A stretch of 64,000 nucleotides of DNA from Salinirubellus salinus (lineage in GTDB: Archaea; Halobacteriota; Halobacteria; Halobacteriales; Haloarculaceae). The position numbers were made by a program, and so were the translations under genes. Each line of letters begins with the position of its first letter. The stretch's first letter is position 1. The notes beneath the pieces were generated by a model. It worked only from the letters and a program-made list of their open reading frames with translations. It was not told the DNA's origin and did not search any database. The stretch is taken from NCBI RefSeq assembly GCF_025231485.1, contig NZ_CP104003.1:2170001-2234000 (forward strand), written 5' to 3'. This document shows positions 40,309-49,316 of the stretch, in pieces.

Positions 40309-42243
40309 ATGACAGACTTAGGCGGCTTTCAGGACCACGTGGCCCGCGTCGACCTCTCCTCGGGTGAGGTGGGCTACCACGGTATCGACGACGAGGACGC
40401 GAAGAAGTACATCGGGGCGCGCGGCCTCGGCGTGAAGTACGTCTTCGACCAGGGGCCCGACGTGGACCCGCTCGGGGAGGACAACCTCCTCGCGTTCATG
40501 AACGGCCCGCTCACGGGCACGCAGACGGTGATGTCGGGACGCATCGCCGTCTGTACGAAATCCCCGCTCACGGGGACGGTGACGGACAGCCACCACGGCG
40601 GCTGGTCGGGCGCGCGCCTGAAATGGGCCGGCTTCGACGGCCTCTGCTTCGAAGGCCGGGCCGAGAACCCCGTCTACGCCGTCGTGGAGGACGGCGAGCT
40701 CGAACTCCACGACGCCTCGGACCTCTGGGGCAAGGGCGTCCACGACACCCTCGCGGAGCTCGAGGAGCGCCACGAGGGCGCCTACGGCAAGAACATGTCC
40801 GCGATGGCCATCGGGCAGGCCGGCGAGAACCAGGTCAAGTACGCCGCCATCCTCAACGAGGACGACCGCGCCTCGGGCCGGGGCGGCACCGGCTGCGTGA
40901 TGGGCAACAAGAGGTTGAAGGCCATCGTCATCAAGTCGACGACGAAGATGCCCAAGCCCAAGAACCCGGAGCTGTTCCGGGAGGGCCACCAGCAGGCGAT
41001 GCAGGTCATCCAGGAGTCGGACGTCACCGCCCCGAACGAGGGTGGCCTCTCGCTGTACGGGACGAACGTCCTCATGAACGTCACCGAGGAGACGTCCGGG
41101 CTCCCGTCGAAGAACGCCCGCTACACGTCCACCGAGGACGCCCGGAACGACGGCTACGGCGACGAGAACTACGACTCCGAGAAGGTCTCCGGCGAGAACG
41201 TCCGCGAGAACATCCTCGTGGACGAGCCGACGTGTCACTCCTGCCCGGTCGCGTGCAAGAAGGAGGTCGAGGTGACGACGATGCACAAGGGCGAGGAGAT
41301 GAACGTCCGCACGGAGTCCTACGAGTACGAGTCCGCGTGGGCGCTCGGCCCGAACTCGGGGCACACCGACCGCGACCAGATCGCCCTGATGCTGCAGAAG
41401 TGTAACGACTACGGGATGGACACCATCGACTCGGGCAACACCATGGCGATGGCCATGGAGATGACCGAGGAGGGCAAGCTCGACGACCTCGGCGACGGTA
41501 TCGAGTGGGGCGACACCGAGGCGATGGTCGAGATGCTCGGCCGCATCGCCAACCGCGAGGACGACCTCGCCGACCACCTCGCCGAGGGCCCGAACCACCT
41601 CGCAGAGGAGTTCGACGCCCACGACAACTCGCTGGCCGTCAAGGGCCAGACGATGGCCGCATACGACCCCCGCTGCATGAAGGGGATGGGCATCGGCTAC
41701 GCCACGTCGAACCGCGGCGCCTGCCACCTGCGCGGCTACACGCCGTCGGCCGAGCTGCTCGGGTTCCCCGAGAAGGCCGACCCCTACGAGTGGCGGGGCA
41801 AGGGTGAGCTGACCATCGCGTTCCAGGACATGCACTCCATCTCGGACTCGTTCGACATCTGCAAGTTCAACGCGTTCGCGGAGGGCATCGAGGAGTACGT
41901 CAAGCAGTACAACGGCATGACGGGCCTCGACGTGAGCGAGGAGGAGCTGCTCGAGACGGGCAAGCGCATCTACACGCTCGAGCGGTACTACAACAACCTC
42001 AACGGGTTCGACGGTGAGGACGACTCGCTGCCCGCGCGCTTCCTGAAGGACGGCATCCCCGGACAGGGCGCGAGCGAGGGCGAGTACTGTGAGCTCGAGG
42101 AGATGAAGGAGGAGTACTACGAGGGTCGCGGCTGGGTCGACGGCGTCGTCACCGACGAGCGACTCGAGGAGCTCGGCATCGACATCGGGCCGGGGACCGG
42201 CGTCTCCAGGAGCGGTGGGGCGGCGGCACCGAGCGACGACTAG
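40309..42243 (+). CDS. aor: Aldehyde:ferredoxin oxidoreductase (tungsten enzyme)
   Basis: AOR oxidises aldehydes to acids with ferredoxin and uses a tungsten-bispyranopterin cofactor and a 4Fe-4S cluster. The 644-residue protein has the cluster motif CHSCPVACKKE (C-x2-C-x3-C), with the fourth ligand in DICKF. The pterin loop region includes GRGGTGCVMGNKRLKAIVIKSTTK, and the N-terminal RGLGVKYVFDQGPDVDPLGEDNLLAFMNGPLTGTQ is conserved. Length matches the family (about 600-660). A hairpin terminator follows it. Confidence 0.92.
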   Translation: MTDLGGFQDHVARVDLSSGEVGYHGIDDEDAKKYIGARGLGVKYVFDQGPDVDPLGEDNLLAFMNGPLTGTQTVMSGRIAVCTKSPLTGTVTDSHHGGWSGARLKWAGFDGLCFEGRAENPVYAVVEDGELELHDASDLWGKGVHDTLAELEERHEGAYGKNMSAMAIGQAGENQVKYAAILNEDDRASGRGGTGCVMGNKRLKAIVIKSTTKMPKPKNPELFREGHQQAMQVIQESDVTAPNEGGLSLYGTNVLMNVTEETSGLPSKNARYTSTEDARNDGYGDENYDSEKVSGENVRENILVDEPTCHSCPVACKKEVEVTTMHKGEEMNVRTESYEYESAWALGPNSGHTDRDQIALMLQKCNDYGMDTIDSGNTMAMAMEMTEEGKLDDLGDGIEWGDTEAMVEMLGRIANREDDLADHLAEGPNHLAEEFDAHDNSLAVKGQTMAAYDPRCMKGMGIGYATSNRGACHLRGYTPSAELLGFPEKADPYEWRGKGELTIAFQDMHSISDSFDICKFNAFAEGIEEYVKQYNGMTGLDVSEEELLETGKRIYTLERYYNNLNGFDGEDDSLPARFLKDGIPGQGASEGEYCELEEMKEEYYEGRGWVDGVVTDERLEELGIDIGPGTGVSRSGGAAAPSDD

Positions 42244-42245
42244 AA

Positions 42246-42300
42246 CCCACGTTTTCCGCCTCGGGTGGCCTTCGGCCACCACTCGGCGCAAAAACGTGGG
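42246..42300 (+). terminator. Large hairpin after AOR
   Basis: CCCACGTTTT and AAAACGTGGG form a perfect ten-base inverted repeat enclosing a second GC-rich hairpin (GGTGGCC TTC GGCCACC). It comes directly after the AOR stop. It is very like the hairpin after the thermosome gene. Confidence 0.6.
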
Positions 42301-42429
42301 GAAAAAGTGCGCCCCTCGCTCCGCTCGGGGCGGGTGAAACGCCTCACTTCGTTCGGCGTACGCTGGTGAGACAGCCACCGCACCTTCCGCGACCGCTAGC
42401 GCCTAACCGTGGGGGCACCTCTCTCCACC

Positions 42430-43320
42430 ATGCAGTCGTCCACCACCGCCGAAGAGTGGACCCACGACGAGACCACCCTCTCCGAGGTCACCCTCCACCA
42501 CGTCACTGCCGGCCCCGAGGACGGCGACCTCGTGGTGTTGTTCCACGGCTTCCCCGAGTGCTGGTACGCGTGGCGCCACCAGATACCGGCGCTCGCCGAC
42601 GCCGGCTACCGCGTGGTCGCCCCGGACCTCCGGGGGTACGGCACCTCCTCGCGTCCCGAACGAGTCGGGGCCTACGGGCTGGACCACCTGAGCCGCGACG
42701 TACGAGACCTCGTCGAGGCGTTCGACCGCCAGTCCGCCCACGTCGTCGGCCACGACTGGGGCGGCGTGGTGGCGACGGCGACGGCGCTCTACCACCCCGC
42801 GGTCGTCGACCGACTCGTCGTGCTGAACGCCCCCTACCCGACGAACGTGACCGACCAGTTCTCGATTCGACAGGCGCTTCGCTCGTCGTACGCCGCGTTC
42901 TTCCAGCTCCCGTCGGTCCCCGAACGCCTGTTCCGGGCCCGCGATTTCGCCCTGCTCGAACGCGCGTTCGAGGACGCCGCGCCCGGTGCGTACACCGAGT
43001 CCGAGCTGGCGGTGTACCGCGAGGCGTGGTCCCAGCCGGGGGCGCTGACGGCGATGCTCGACTACTACCGGGCGTTCGGCCGCGACACCGTGCGCGACCT
43101 GCTCGGCCGTGACTCGGCGTGGACCGCCGGCCGGCGGGTCAACGCCCCGACGTTGCTGCTCTGGGGCGAGAAGGACCGCGCGCTCGGCCCGGAGGTCCGC
43201 GAGGCGTTCGAGCGGGCGGTGCCCGACTGCCAGACGGAGCGCTACCCGACGGCGACCCACTGGCTCCACGCGGAGTTCCCCGACCGGGTGACGGGCGACC
43301 TCCGGGAGTTCCTCGACTAG
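42430..43320 (+). CDS. Alpha/beta hydrolase, epoxide hydrolase-like
   Basis: The 296-residue protein has the oxyanion motif HGFPE (39-43), the nucleophile elbow GHDWGG (107-112) with aspartate D109, and a catalytic histidine in ATHWLHAEFP near the end. An aspartate nucleophile with HGxP marks the epoxide hydrolase/haloalkane dehalogenase branch. Natural substrate unknown. It ends overlapping the stop of the convergent small gene. Confidence 0.82.
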   Translation: MQSSTTAEEWTHDETTLSEVTLHHVTAGPEDGDLVVLFHGFPECWYAWRHQIPALADAGYRVVAPDLRGYGTSSRPERVGAYGLDHLSRDVRDLVEAFDRQSAHVVGHDWGGVVATATALYHPAVVDRLVVLNAPYPTNVTDQFSIRQALRSSYAAFFQLPSVPERLFRARDFALLERAFEDAAPGAYTESELAVYREAWSQPGALTAMLDYYRAFGRDTVRDLLGRDSAWTAGRRVNAPTLLLWGEKDRALGPEVREAFERAVPDCQTERYPTATHWLHAEFPDRVTGDLREFLD

Positions 43321-43736
43321 GCCCCCGTCCCGGTCCCGGTCTCGACCCCGGTGCCGGCCTCGCCCTCGCTCTCTGGACCGGTCCCCACGACCACCGCCTC
43401 GCGTATCTCCAGGGCGCTCTCGAACTCATCGAGACGGTCTGCGTCTCGGCCGACCCAGCGCAGTTGCTCCGCGTGGGCGCGCCGGAGGGCGTCGCGCTCG
43501 CGGTCGTTCACCCCGAGCGTCGCCGCCAGTCCGTCCCAGTGGTCCGGTTCGACGAGGAAGACGACGAACCGGTCGTCCTCGTAGACGGCCTCGTACTCGC
43601 GGCGGTAGCGCGCCAGTTCGCCCCGGAGGTGGGCCTGCGCGGCGTCGACGAGGACCGGCAGTCGCCGCGGCGAGAGGCTCGCCTTCGCGCCGGCCAGCAA
43701 CAGCACCTCACCGTCGAGCGGGTCACCGTTCGCCAT
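43317..43736 (-). CDS. Hypothetical protein with Gly/Thr-rich tail
   Basis: This 139-residue haloarchaeal protein starts MANGDPLDGEVLLLAGAKASLSPRRLPVLVDAAQAHL and has helical character with many arginines and acids. Its tail is low complexity (TGPESEGEAGTGVETGTGTG). No family was recognised. It is convergent with the hydrolase gene by a four-base overlap of stops, and it is followed on the same strand by nothing for 580 bases. Confidence 0.45.
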   Translation of the reverse strand: MANGDPLDGEVLLLAGAKASLSPRRLPVLVDAAQAHLRGELARYRREYEAVYEDDRFVVFLVEPDHWDGLAATLGVNDRERDALRRAHAEQLRWVGRDADRLDEFESALEIREAVVVGTGPESEGEAGTGVETGTGTGA

Positions 43737-43748
43737 CGTGCCCGCGGC

Positions 43749-44378
43749 TCACCCACCCGCCCGGATGGCCTTCTGCGCGAACCGCGGGAGGAGGTCGGTG
43801 AGCACGTCCGGCTCACCCGTGAACCGGACGGTCACCTCGGTCAGGTTCATCGTCGACCCCTCGTAGACGGGCACCTTCTCGGCGCTCGTCTCGACGCGCC
43901 AGCCCTCACCGGCGACGACGTGCGCCGCGACCCGTTCGCCACCCATCCCGACGAGATACTCCAGCGCGAGCCGCTCGGAGATCCCGCGGTAGGACTTCTC
44001 GACGAGCCCCTCACCGTCCTCGTCGATGGTGAGGACGGCGTCGCTGAACCCCGGCGGCATCTCCAGCGTGCGCGACCCGCCACCGGCGACGGCCTCCTCC
44101 GACCCGCCCGCGACGGGGGGGAACACCGACAGCCGGTCGCCGTCCTCCATCGGCGTGTCTACCCCCTCCATGTGGTAGACGTCACGGCCGTTCTTCAGGA
44201 CGCTGAGCTGGTCGCGGACGGCGCCGTCCTCGACGAGATCACCCTCGAGGCCCGGGAACTCCGCCTCCAGCGCCAGCAGGATGTCTCCGACGGTGCTCCC
44301 GTCCTCGTACTCCCGGTGTATCGTCTTCTGTCCGACCTCCGCCCGGAAGTTGGCGAAGAACCGGAGCTCCAGTTCCAT
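43749..44378 (-). CDS. MoaD/ubiquitin-like domain fused to a second domain, internal and terminal Gly-Gly
   Basis: The 209-residue protein starts with a beta-grasp fold of MoaD/SAMP type (MELELRFFANFRAEVGQKT...VGDILLALEAEFPGLE...LKNGRDVYHMEGVDTPMEDGDRLSVFPPVAGG). The GG is at residues 91-92, where normal MoaD or SAMP proteins end. A second domain of about 115 residues follows, ending in AIRAGG at the very C-terminus. It could be a sulfur carrier, a ubiquitin-like modifier that must be cleaved, or a fusion that has lost this role. A leaderless TATA-like GTTTTTTAGC is centred 27 bases upstream. Confidence 0.75.
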   Translation of the reverse strand: MELELRFFANFRAEVGQKTIHREYEDGSTVGDILLALEAEFPGLEGDLVEDGAVRDQLSVLKNGRDVYHMEGVDTPMEDGDRLSVFPPVAGGSEEAVAGGGSRTLEMPPGFSDAVLTIDEDGEGLVEKSYRGISERLALEYLVGMGGERVAAHVVAGEGWRVETSAEKVPVYEGSTMNLTEVTVRFTGEPDVLTDLLPRFAQKAIRAGG

Positions 44379-44453
44379 GACCGCTAGACGGTGCGGCGGG
44401 CTAAAAAACTCCCTGCGGCCGTGTGCCCGACGCGTCACGAGACGGACCGCCCG

Positions 44454-44801
44454 TCACAGCAGTTCGCGGACCTCGGAGTACCACATGTCGTGTTCGTCCA
44501 CCGCCTCGACCCGCTCGGCGATGGCGACGGCGATGGCGTGCCAACAGAGCTGTGTCGGGTCCTCGCTGTCGAGGTTGTACTGCGAGTCCTCGCAGGTACA
44601 GCCGCCGTCCTCGACGATGTACTCGTCCTCGTGGCCGACGACGACGGTGAAGTCGTTGTACCCCTTCACCCGGCCCTCACCGACGGCCTCGATGGCCTTC
44701 CGACCACGCGAGCCGTGGACGGCGATGATACGCTCGACTACGTCGGGGGTGAGCGCCCCGGCCTCGGCGAGCGCGGCCTGCCAGTCGTCGACGGCGGTCA
44801 C
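44454..44801 (-). CDS. SWIM zinc-finger protein
   Basis: The 115-residue protein has the SWIM zinc motif CTC...CWH (C-x-C-x(n)-C-x-H; CTCEDSQY...LCWHAIA near residues 68-92), which binds one zinc ion and mediates DNA or protein contacts. The N-terminal half is helical ([28 protein letters not shown]). The GTG start has a TATA-like CTTTATCGC centred 27 bases upstream. It sits 75 bases before the MoaD-like gene on the same strand, so they may be transcribed together. Function unknown; SWIM proteins often assist recombination or transcription. Confidence 0.75.
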   Translation of the reverse strand: MTAVDDWQAALAEAGALTPDVVERIIAVHGSRGRKAIEAVGEGRVKGYNDFTVVVGHEDEYIVEDGGCTCEDSQYNLDSEDPTQLCWHAIAVAIAERVEAVDEHDMWYSEVRELL

Positions 44802-45047
44802 GTCCCTCGAGTTCGACGCGTGGCGATAAAGTCGGTTCGGTGGGGCAGACGGGCGTCGGACGGTACCAGCGGGCCGGCGGAATCGGTGCGGGCCGGCCGA
44901 GAGAGTGCCGTAGTGAGTGCGAGTCGCGGTACAGCGTGGACCGCCACCGCACCGCGACCGTGGGCTCCCCGGACCGCCCCCTCCGGTCGGGACCGCGCGA
45001 CGGGGACGAAACGTCGGCCTTTTCGCCCCCTGTCACGGTCGGACCGT
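44802..45047. other. Intergenic region between divergent genes, weak repeat
   Basis: This 246-base GC-rich gap carries the leaderless promoter of the SWIM gene (about 44823-44832) and a GCCTTTTCGC stretch (45016-45025) 27 bases before trm1. The stretch around 44935-44955 (CCGCCACCGCACCGC) resembles part of the dispersed repeat at 50.9-53.6 kb. No gene seen. Confidence 0.4.
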
Positions 45048-46160
45048 ATGGAGACTGACACCGAGGAGGGGGGACTCTCCTTCGAGGTGGAGGGGACCCA
45101 CGAGGACGGCCACGACGAGGGCGTGTTCTACAACCCCGTCCAGGAGCTCAACCGCGACCTCACCGTGGCGGTCCTGCGGGCCTACCCCGAGTGGTCGGGC
45201 CGCGACGTGGACTCGTACCTCGACGCCACCGCCGCCTCCGGGGTCCGGGGGGTCCGCGCCGCGAGCGAGGGCTACGACGCCGTCTGCTGCGACGTGGACC
45301 CCGACGCCGTCGCCCTCGCCGAGCGCAACTTCGCGCGCAACGACCTCCCCGGCGAGGCCGTCCACCGCAAGGCGCAGGCCTACATGCACGAGTCGCACTT
45401 CGACGTGGTCGACCTCGACCCGTTCGGCACCCCCATCCCGTTCGCGGACGCGGCGGTCGACTCGGCGAACGCCCTGCTCTGCGTGACCGCGACGGACACC
45501 GCCCCGCTCTGTGGCGCACACTTCCGCTCGGGCGTGCGGACCTACTCGGCGGTCCCCCGGAACACCGAGTTCCACGCCGAGATGGGGGTGCGTGTCCTCC
45601 TCTCGGCGCTCGTCCGGACCGCCGCACGCTACGACGTGGCCGCCCGCCCCGTGTTCACCCACGCGACCAGCCACTACGTCCGGACCTACCTCCACCTCGA
45701 CTCGGGCGCACAGGTGGCCGACGAGCAGGTGGACGAACTCGGCCACGTCGACTGGTGTCAGGACTGTTACTACCGCGAACACGAGCGCGGCCTGCTGGCC
45801 GACCCGCTCGACTCCTGCCCGGTGTGTGGGGGGACCGTCCAGACCGCAGGTCCCCTCTACCTCGGCCGACCCGACGACCCCGACTTCCTCGCGGCCGTCG
45901 CGGGCGAGCTGACCGACGAACTCGGGACCCGCGAGACGGCCGAGAGACTCCTCGAGCGCATCGCCGGCGAGCTCGATCGACCGACCCACTACGACCAGCA
46001 CCGGCTCTACCGGAACTGGTCCGAACCGGCCATCGGGATGGACGAGTTCCTCGAGGGGTTGCGCGAGGCGGGCTTCGAGGCCTCACGGACCCACTACGGG
46101 GGGACGACGCTGAAGACGGACGCGACGCCCGCCGAGATGCGCGACCTGTTCGTCGAGTAG
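45048..46160 (+). CDS. trm1: tRNA (guanine(26)-N(2))-dimethyltransferase
   Basis: Trm1 methylates G26 of tRNAs with SAM. The 370-residue protein has the SAM-binding [40 protein letters not shown] region (about 60-98) and the acidic DLDPFG motif (about 127-132). It also has a C-terminal zinc site, [26 protein letters not shown] (C-x2-C and C-x2-C). Length and order of motifs fit archaeal Trm1. The start METDTEEGG was chosen because upstream sequence lacks homology. Confidence 0.92.
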   Translation: METDTEEGGLSFEVEGTHEDGHDEGVFYNPVQELNRDLTVAVLRAYPEWSGRDVDSYLDATAASGVRGVRAASEGYDAVCCDVDPDAVALAERNFARNDLPGEAVHRKAQAYMHESHFDVVDLDPFGTPIPFADAAVDSANALLCVTATDTAPLCGAHFRSGVRTYSAVPRNTEFHAEMGVRVLLSALVRTAARYDVAARPVFTHATSHYVRTYLHLDSGAQVADEQVDELGHVDWCQDCYYREHERGLLADPLDSCPVCGGTVQTAGPLYLGRPDDPDFLAAVAGELTDELGTRETAERLLERIAGELDRPTHYDQHRLYRNWSEPAIGMDEFLEGLREAGFEASRTHYGGTTLKTDATPAEMRDLFVE

Positions 46161-46221
46161 CGGCGGCCGGGCGTCGGGAGCGGACGAAATCCCACGCCGA
46201 CGGACTGTCCTTTCCCACCGC

Positions 46222-46229
46222 TTATATTA
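46222..46229 (+). promoter_or_regulatory. TATA box of the YihY/BrkB gene
   Basis: TTATATTA is centred 27 bases before the GTG at 46253, the best match to the leaderless spacing in the window, and it sets the choice of start. Confidence 0.65.
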
Positions 46230-46252
46230 CACCCACGCTCGAACGGCGTGGC

Positions 46253-47611
46253 GTGAGCTTTCCGCAGGAGGAGAGGCGCCAGCGTCCCAGCGGGCCCGAC
46301 CTGATCAGGGCGACCGTCGAGGCCGTCCGCTCGGACCAGATCACGTTCATCGCGGCCAGCCTCGCGTACTACGCGTTCATCTCGCTGTTGCCCCTCCTGC
46401 TGCTGGGCATCGTCGCCGCGGGCGTGTTCGGCGGCGAGGAACTCGCGCTCCGGCTCGCGACGGAGGCGAGTGGGGCGTTCGGCGAGGAAGCCGGAACACT
46501 GGTCCGAGAGACGCTGACGGACACCTCCGCGCAGGCCGGCGCCAGCGTGGTCGGTGTCGTCTTCCTCGGGTGGAGTGGCCTGAAACTGTTCCGGGGGCTG
46601 AGCGTGGCCTTCGCGACGGTGTACGGGGGTTCGACCGAGGCGTCCTTCCTCGTCCAGCTCCGGGACGCCATCGTGGCGCTGCTGGCCGTCGGCCTCGGCG
46701 TGTCGGTGACCGTCGCCGTCGGGCTCGCGCTCGCCCTGCTGGAGTCGGAGCTACTCGGCATGGACATCGACTTCATCGCCACGCTCGGGACACCGCTGCT
46801 CGTGGGGGGGCTGACCGCGGCGTTCCTCCCGCTCTACTACCTGCTCCCCGGCGTCGACATCTCGGTCGGCGAGGCACTCCCCGGGGCACTGCTCGCGGCC
46901 GCGGGCTGGACGTTCCTCCAGTTCGGCTTCCGCCTCTACGCCGGGGTGGCGTCCGCGGCCCAGGTGTACGGCGTCCTCGGCGCCGTCCTCCTCATCGTCA
47001 CCTTCCTCTACTTCGGCGGGCTCATCCTCCTGGTCGGCGTCGTGTTCAACGCGGTCCTCGCGGGACGACTCGACCGGGACGACATCGAGGCCGACATGGA
47101 GGCAATCGACAAGACAGCACGAACCATGACAGACGACAACGACGCAGGCGGTGTGACGGGCGGCGAACCGAGTCCGGGACCGGGCGACGGCGACGGGGGC
47201 GGCCCCGGCGGCCCGAGCGGAGGTGGCGACAACTTCTCCGACGAGTTCGACGGCGACGTGGAGGCCGAACTGGAACGGCTCTACGACGAACTCGACCGGT
47301 TCGAGGAGGAGTTCGACGACCGCATCGTCCACCGCGAGGAGATAGAACGCGAGCTCAAGCGGTACGTCCGGGGCCGGGTGCGTCGTGGGAAGGCCCGGGG
47401 CTGGGGTCCGTATCTGGTCTTGCTGTACGGCACCGCCATGACCATCGGCGCGTTCGTCTACCTCTCGGGCGGCTGGGCCATCCTCGCGATGCTGGTCATC
47501 TGGCTCTCGACGCTCGGCCTCTACGTGCTGATGCTCATCGTCGGCGGCGCCGTCGGCGTTGCCGGCCTCCCCGGCCGGCTGAGCGACCGGTTCGGCGCGT
47601 TCCGCGACTGA
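46253..47611 (+). CDS. YihY/BrkB family membrane protein with C-terminal extension
   Basis: The 452-residue protein has a YihY/BrkB core (about 20-275: FIAASLAYYAFISLLPLLLLGI, WSGLKLFRGLSVAFATVYG, and FLYFGGLILLVGVVFNAV), six membrane helices. It is followed by a Gly/Asp-rich linker, a coiled acidic helix (ELERLYDELDRFEEEFDD), and two additional helices (about 393-440) not usual in the family. GTG start chosen from the TATA position. Function is unknown; relatives have been linked to virulence and tRNA processing, and the latter names are misleading. Confidence 0.78.
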   Translation: MSFPQEERRQRPSGPDLIRATVEAVRSDQITFIAASLAYYAFISLLPLLLLGIVAAGVFGGEELALRLATEASGAFGEEAGTLVRETLTDTSAQAGASVVGVVFLGWSGLKLFRGLSVAFATVYGGSTEASFLVQLRDAIVALLAVGLGVSVTVAVGLALALLESELLGMDIDFIATLGTPLLVGGLTAAFLPLYYLLPGVDISVGEALPGALLAAAGWTFLQFGFRLYAGVASAAQVYGVLGAVLLIVTFLYFGGLILLVGVVFNAVLAGRLDRDDIEADMEAIDKTARTMTDDNDAGGVTGGEPSPGPGDGDGGGPGGPSGGGDNFSDEFDGDVEAELERLYDELDRFEEEFDDRIVHREEIERELKRYVRGRVRRGKARGWGPYLVLLYGTAMTIGAFVYLSGGWAILAMLVIWLSTLGLYVLMLIVGGAVGVAGLPGRLSDRFGAFRD

Positions 47612-47617
47612 CCGGCG

Positions 47618-48523
47618 ATGAGTCACGGGCTCGGTGTCACGGAGTTCCTCACCGCGAACACGCCGGACGTGTTCGTCGTCCTCTTCGCCGTACTCACGCA
47701 ACTCGGCGGGCTGTGGTTCTACTTCCTCGCACTGACCGCCGCGTACACGCTCGGTGAGGGCCTGTTGCCGCGGGCGTTCCTCGACCGCGAGCGCGTCGCC
47801 TACCTCGTCGCGCTCGCACTCGGCGCGGCGGCGCTGACGGCGACGCTGAAGGGGCTGGTCGCGCACCCCCGGCCGCCCACCGCGACGGTCGCCGCCGGGG
47901 CCGACCTCGTCCCAGAGGCGCTCCGGCCGCTGTACGAGCGGGCCGCGACAGAGGACGGCTTCGCGCTCCCGAGCGGCCACGCCACCGGCGCGACGGTCAT
48001 CTACGGCGGTGTGGCCACCGTCCTCGCCGCGGGGACCCGTCGCCAGCGGTACCTCAGGGCGGGCCTCGTCGTCGCCGTCGTCGCGCTCTCACGGCTCGTC
48101 CTCGGCGTCCACTATCTCGGCGACGTGCTCGCCGGCGTCGCCGTCGGCGCGGGCTACCTGCTGCTCGTCGACCGGGTGGCGGGTCGAGGGGCGCGCCCCG
48201 AACTGGCGTTCTCCGTGGCCGGCGTCGTCGCCGCGCTCGCCGTCCTCGTCGAGGGGTTCGGCGCCGAGTCGACGGCGGTGCTCGGGGCGGCCCTCGGCGC
48301 CCGTCTCGTCTGGGGTGCCGTCGGTGGCGACGTGCGGGCGCTCGACACGACCCGGACGGTCGGCGTGCTCGCGCTCGCGTTCTCGCTGCCCGTCTTCGGG
48401 GGGCTGTTCGGCGCGACGTACGCACTCGAACCGGCAGCGCCGCTGGCGCTGCTGGGCGGGGCGGTGTCGGTCGGCGGCATCCTCGTGGCGCCGCTGATCG
48501 GGAGTCGGCTGGCGGGCCGGTGA
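47618..48523 (+). CDS. PAP2-type membrane phosphatase
   Basis: The 301-residue protein has the PAP2 phosphatase motifs: KGLVAHPRPP (K-x6-RP), PSGHATG (PSGH) and SRLVLGVHYLGDVLAG (SR-x5-H-x3-D), on a membrane protein with about seven helices. It dephosphorylates a lipid phosphate such as undecaprenyl/dolichyl or phosphatidate. It starts six bases after the YihY gene, so the two form an operon. Confidence 0.85.
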   Translation: MSHGLGVTEFLTANTPDVFVVLFAVLTQLGGLWFYFLALTAAYTLGEGLLPRAFLDRERVAYLVALALGAAALTATLKGLVAHPRPPTATVAAGADLVPEALRPLYERAATEDGFALPSGHATGATVIYGGVATVLAAGTRRQRYLRAGLVVAVVALSRLVLGVHYLGDVLAGVAVGAGYLLLVDRVAGRGARPELAFSVAGVVAALAVLVEGFGAESTAVLGAALGARLVWGAVGGDVRALDTTRTVGVLALAFSLPVFGGLFGATYALEPAAPLALLGGAVSVGGILVAPLIGSRLAGR

Positions 48524-48548
48524 GCGCGCTCACCACGAGCGTCGGCCC

Positions 48549-48761
48549 TCAGGGCCCGAGCGTCGCGAAGTCGATACCGCTCAGGATACTCTCGAATCGA
48601 TTGACCGCCTGTTCGGCCGTCTCGACGTCACCCAGCGTGAACAGCACGCCGGTCACCGTCGCCGCGAGGATGACGACGATCGAGACCATGATGATGGTCC
48701 CGATGATCGGACTCACCCCGCGGTCGTCGAACCCCACCGTCGAACGGTCGTCCCCCAGCAT
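48549..48761 (-). CDS. Type IV pilin-like protein
   Basis: The 70-residue protein has a class III signal: a short acidic head (MLGDDRSTVGFDDRG) followed by VSPIIGTIIMVSIVVILAATVTGVLF, the archaeal pilin N-terminal helix. PibD would cut between G and V. The mature part (about 50 residues) is short for a pilin. The ATG is 29 bases from a TATA-like AAACGTTATG (48787-48796), a leaderless arrangement. Only one copy is present and no assembly ATPase is near. Confidence 0.75.
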   Translation of the reverse strand: MLGDDRSTVGFDDRGVSPIIGTIIMVSIVVILAATVTGVLFTLGDVETAEQAVNRFESILSGIDFATLGP

Positions 48762-48854
48762 ACAGCCCCACGTGACACTCACAGGACATAACGTTTGGCC
48801 GACAGGGGGCCGACCACCAGTCGGGACCGGCCGGTGATGCGGGGGGCTGGCCGC

Positions 48855-49316
48855 CTAGAAGTCGAGTTCGAACTGCTGGTTCTCCACGACGGTGTTCAGC
48901 ACGACCGACGTGTTCGACTCCTTGATGTCGGGGTCGGTCAGCAGTTCCTTGATCTGGTTGTTCATCCCGTCGGTGTCCTTGAACTTCCCGATAGCGACGA
49001 TGTCGTGGTCGCCCGTGACCTCGTACACCGAGACCATGTGCTTGTGCTCTTTCAGCCGGTCCGTGATGTCCGGGAGCGCGCTCCCCTCGACCTTCAGCTG
49101 GATGACGGCGGTGACGTCGTAGCCGAGCGCCCCGTAGTCGACGATGGGCGTGTACCCGCGGATGACACCCTCCTCCTCGAGGTCGGAGAGGTGGTTCGAC
49201 ACCGTGGTCACGGAGACGTCGAGTTCTTCGGCGAGGCTACGCAGCGACGCGCGGCCGTCGGCGAGCAGCGCGTTGATGAGCTGTTCGTCGAGGTGCTCGT
49301 AGGTCATACCCTCCAT
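48855..49316 (-). CDS. lrp: Lrp/AsnC-family transcription regulator
   Basis: The 153-residue protein has an N-terminal winged helix ([50 protein letters not shown]) and a C-terminal RAM ligand-binding domain ([20 protein letters not shown]...[18 protein letters not shown]...[13 protein letters not shown]). Being divergent from glnA, it is a candidate nitrogen regulator of that gene, as known for haloarchaeal Lrp by analogy. The first of two possible ATGs (49316, 49307) is listed; the TATA box (about 49336-49344) fits 49307 slightly better. Confidence 0.88.
   Translation of the reverse strand: MEGMTYEHLDEQLINALLADGRASLRSLAEELDVSVTTVSNHLSDLEEEGVIRGYTPIVDYGALGYDVTAVIQLKVEGSALPDITDRLKEHKHMVSVYEVTGDHDIVAIGKFKDTDGMNNQIKELLTDPDIKESNTSVVLNTVVENQQFELDF

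Noticed and set aside
40318-42378. A 686-residue frame antisense to the AOR gene
   Set aside because: It covers the whole AOR gene in reverse; composition is Val/Leu/Glu-rich mirror sequence without any domain.
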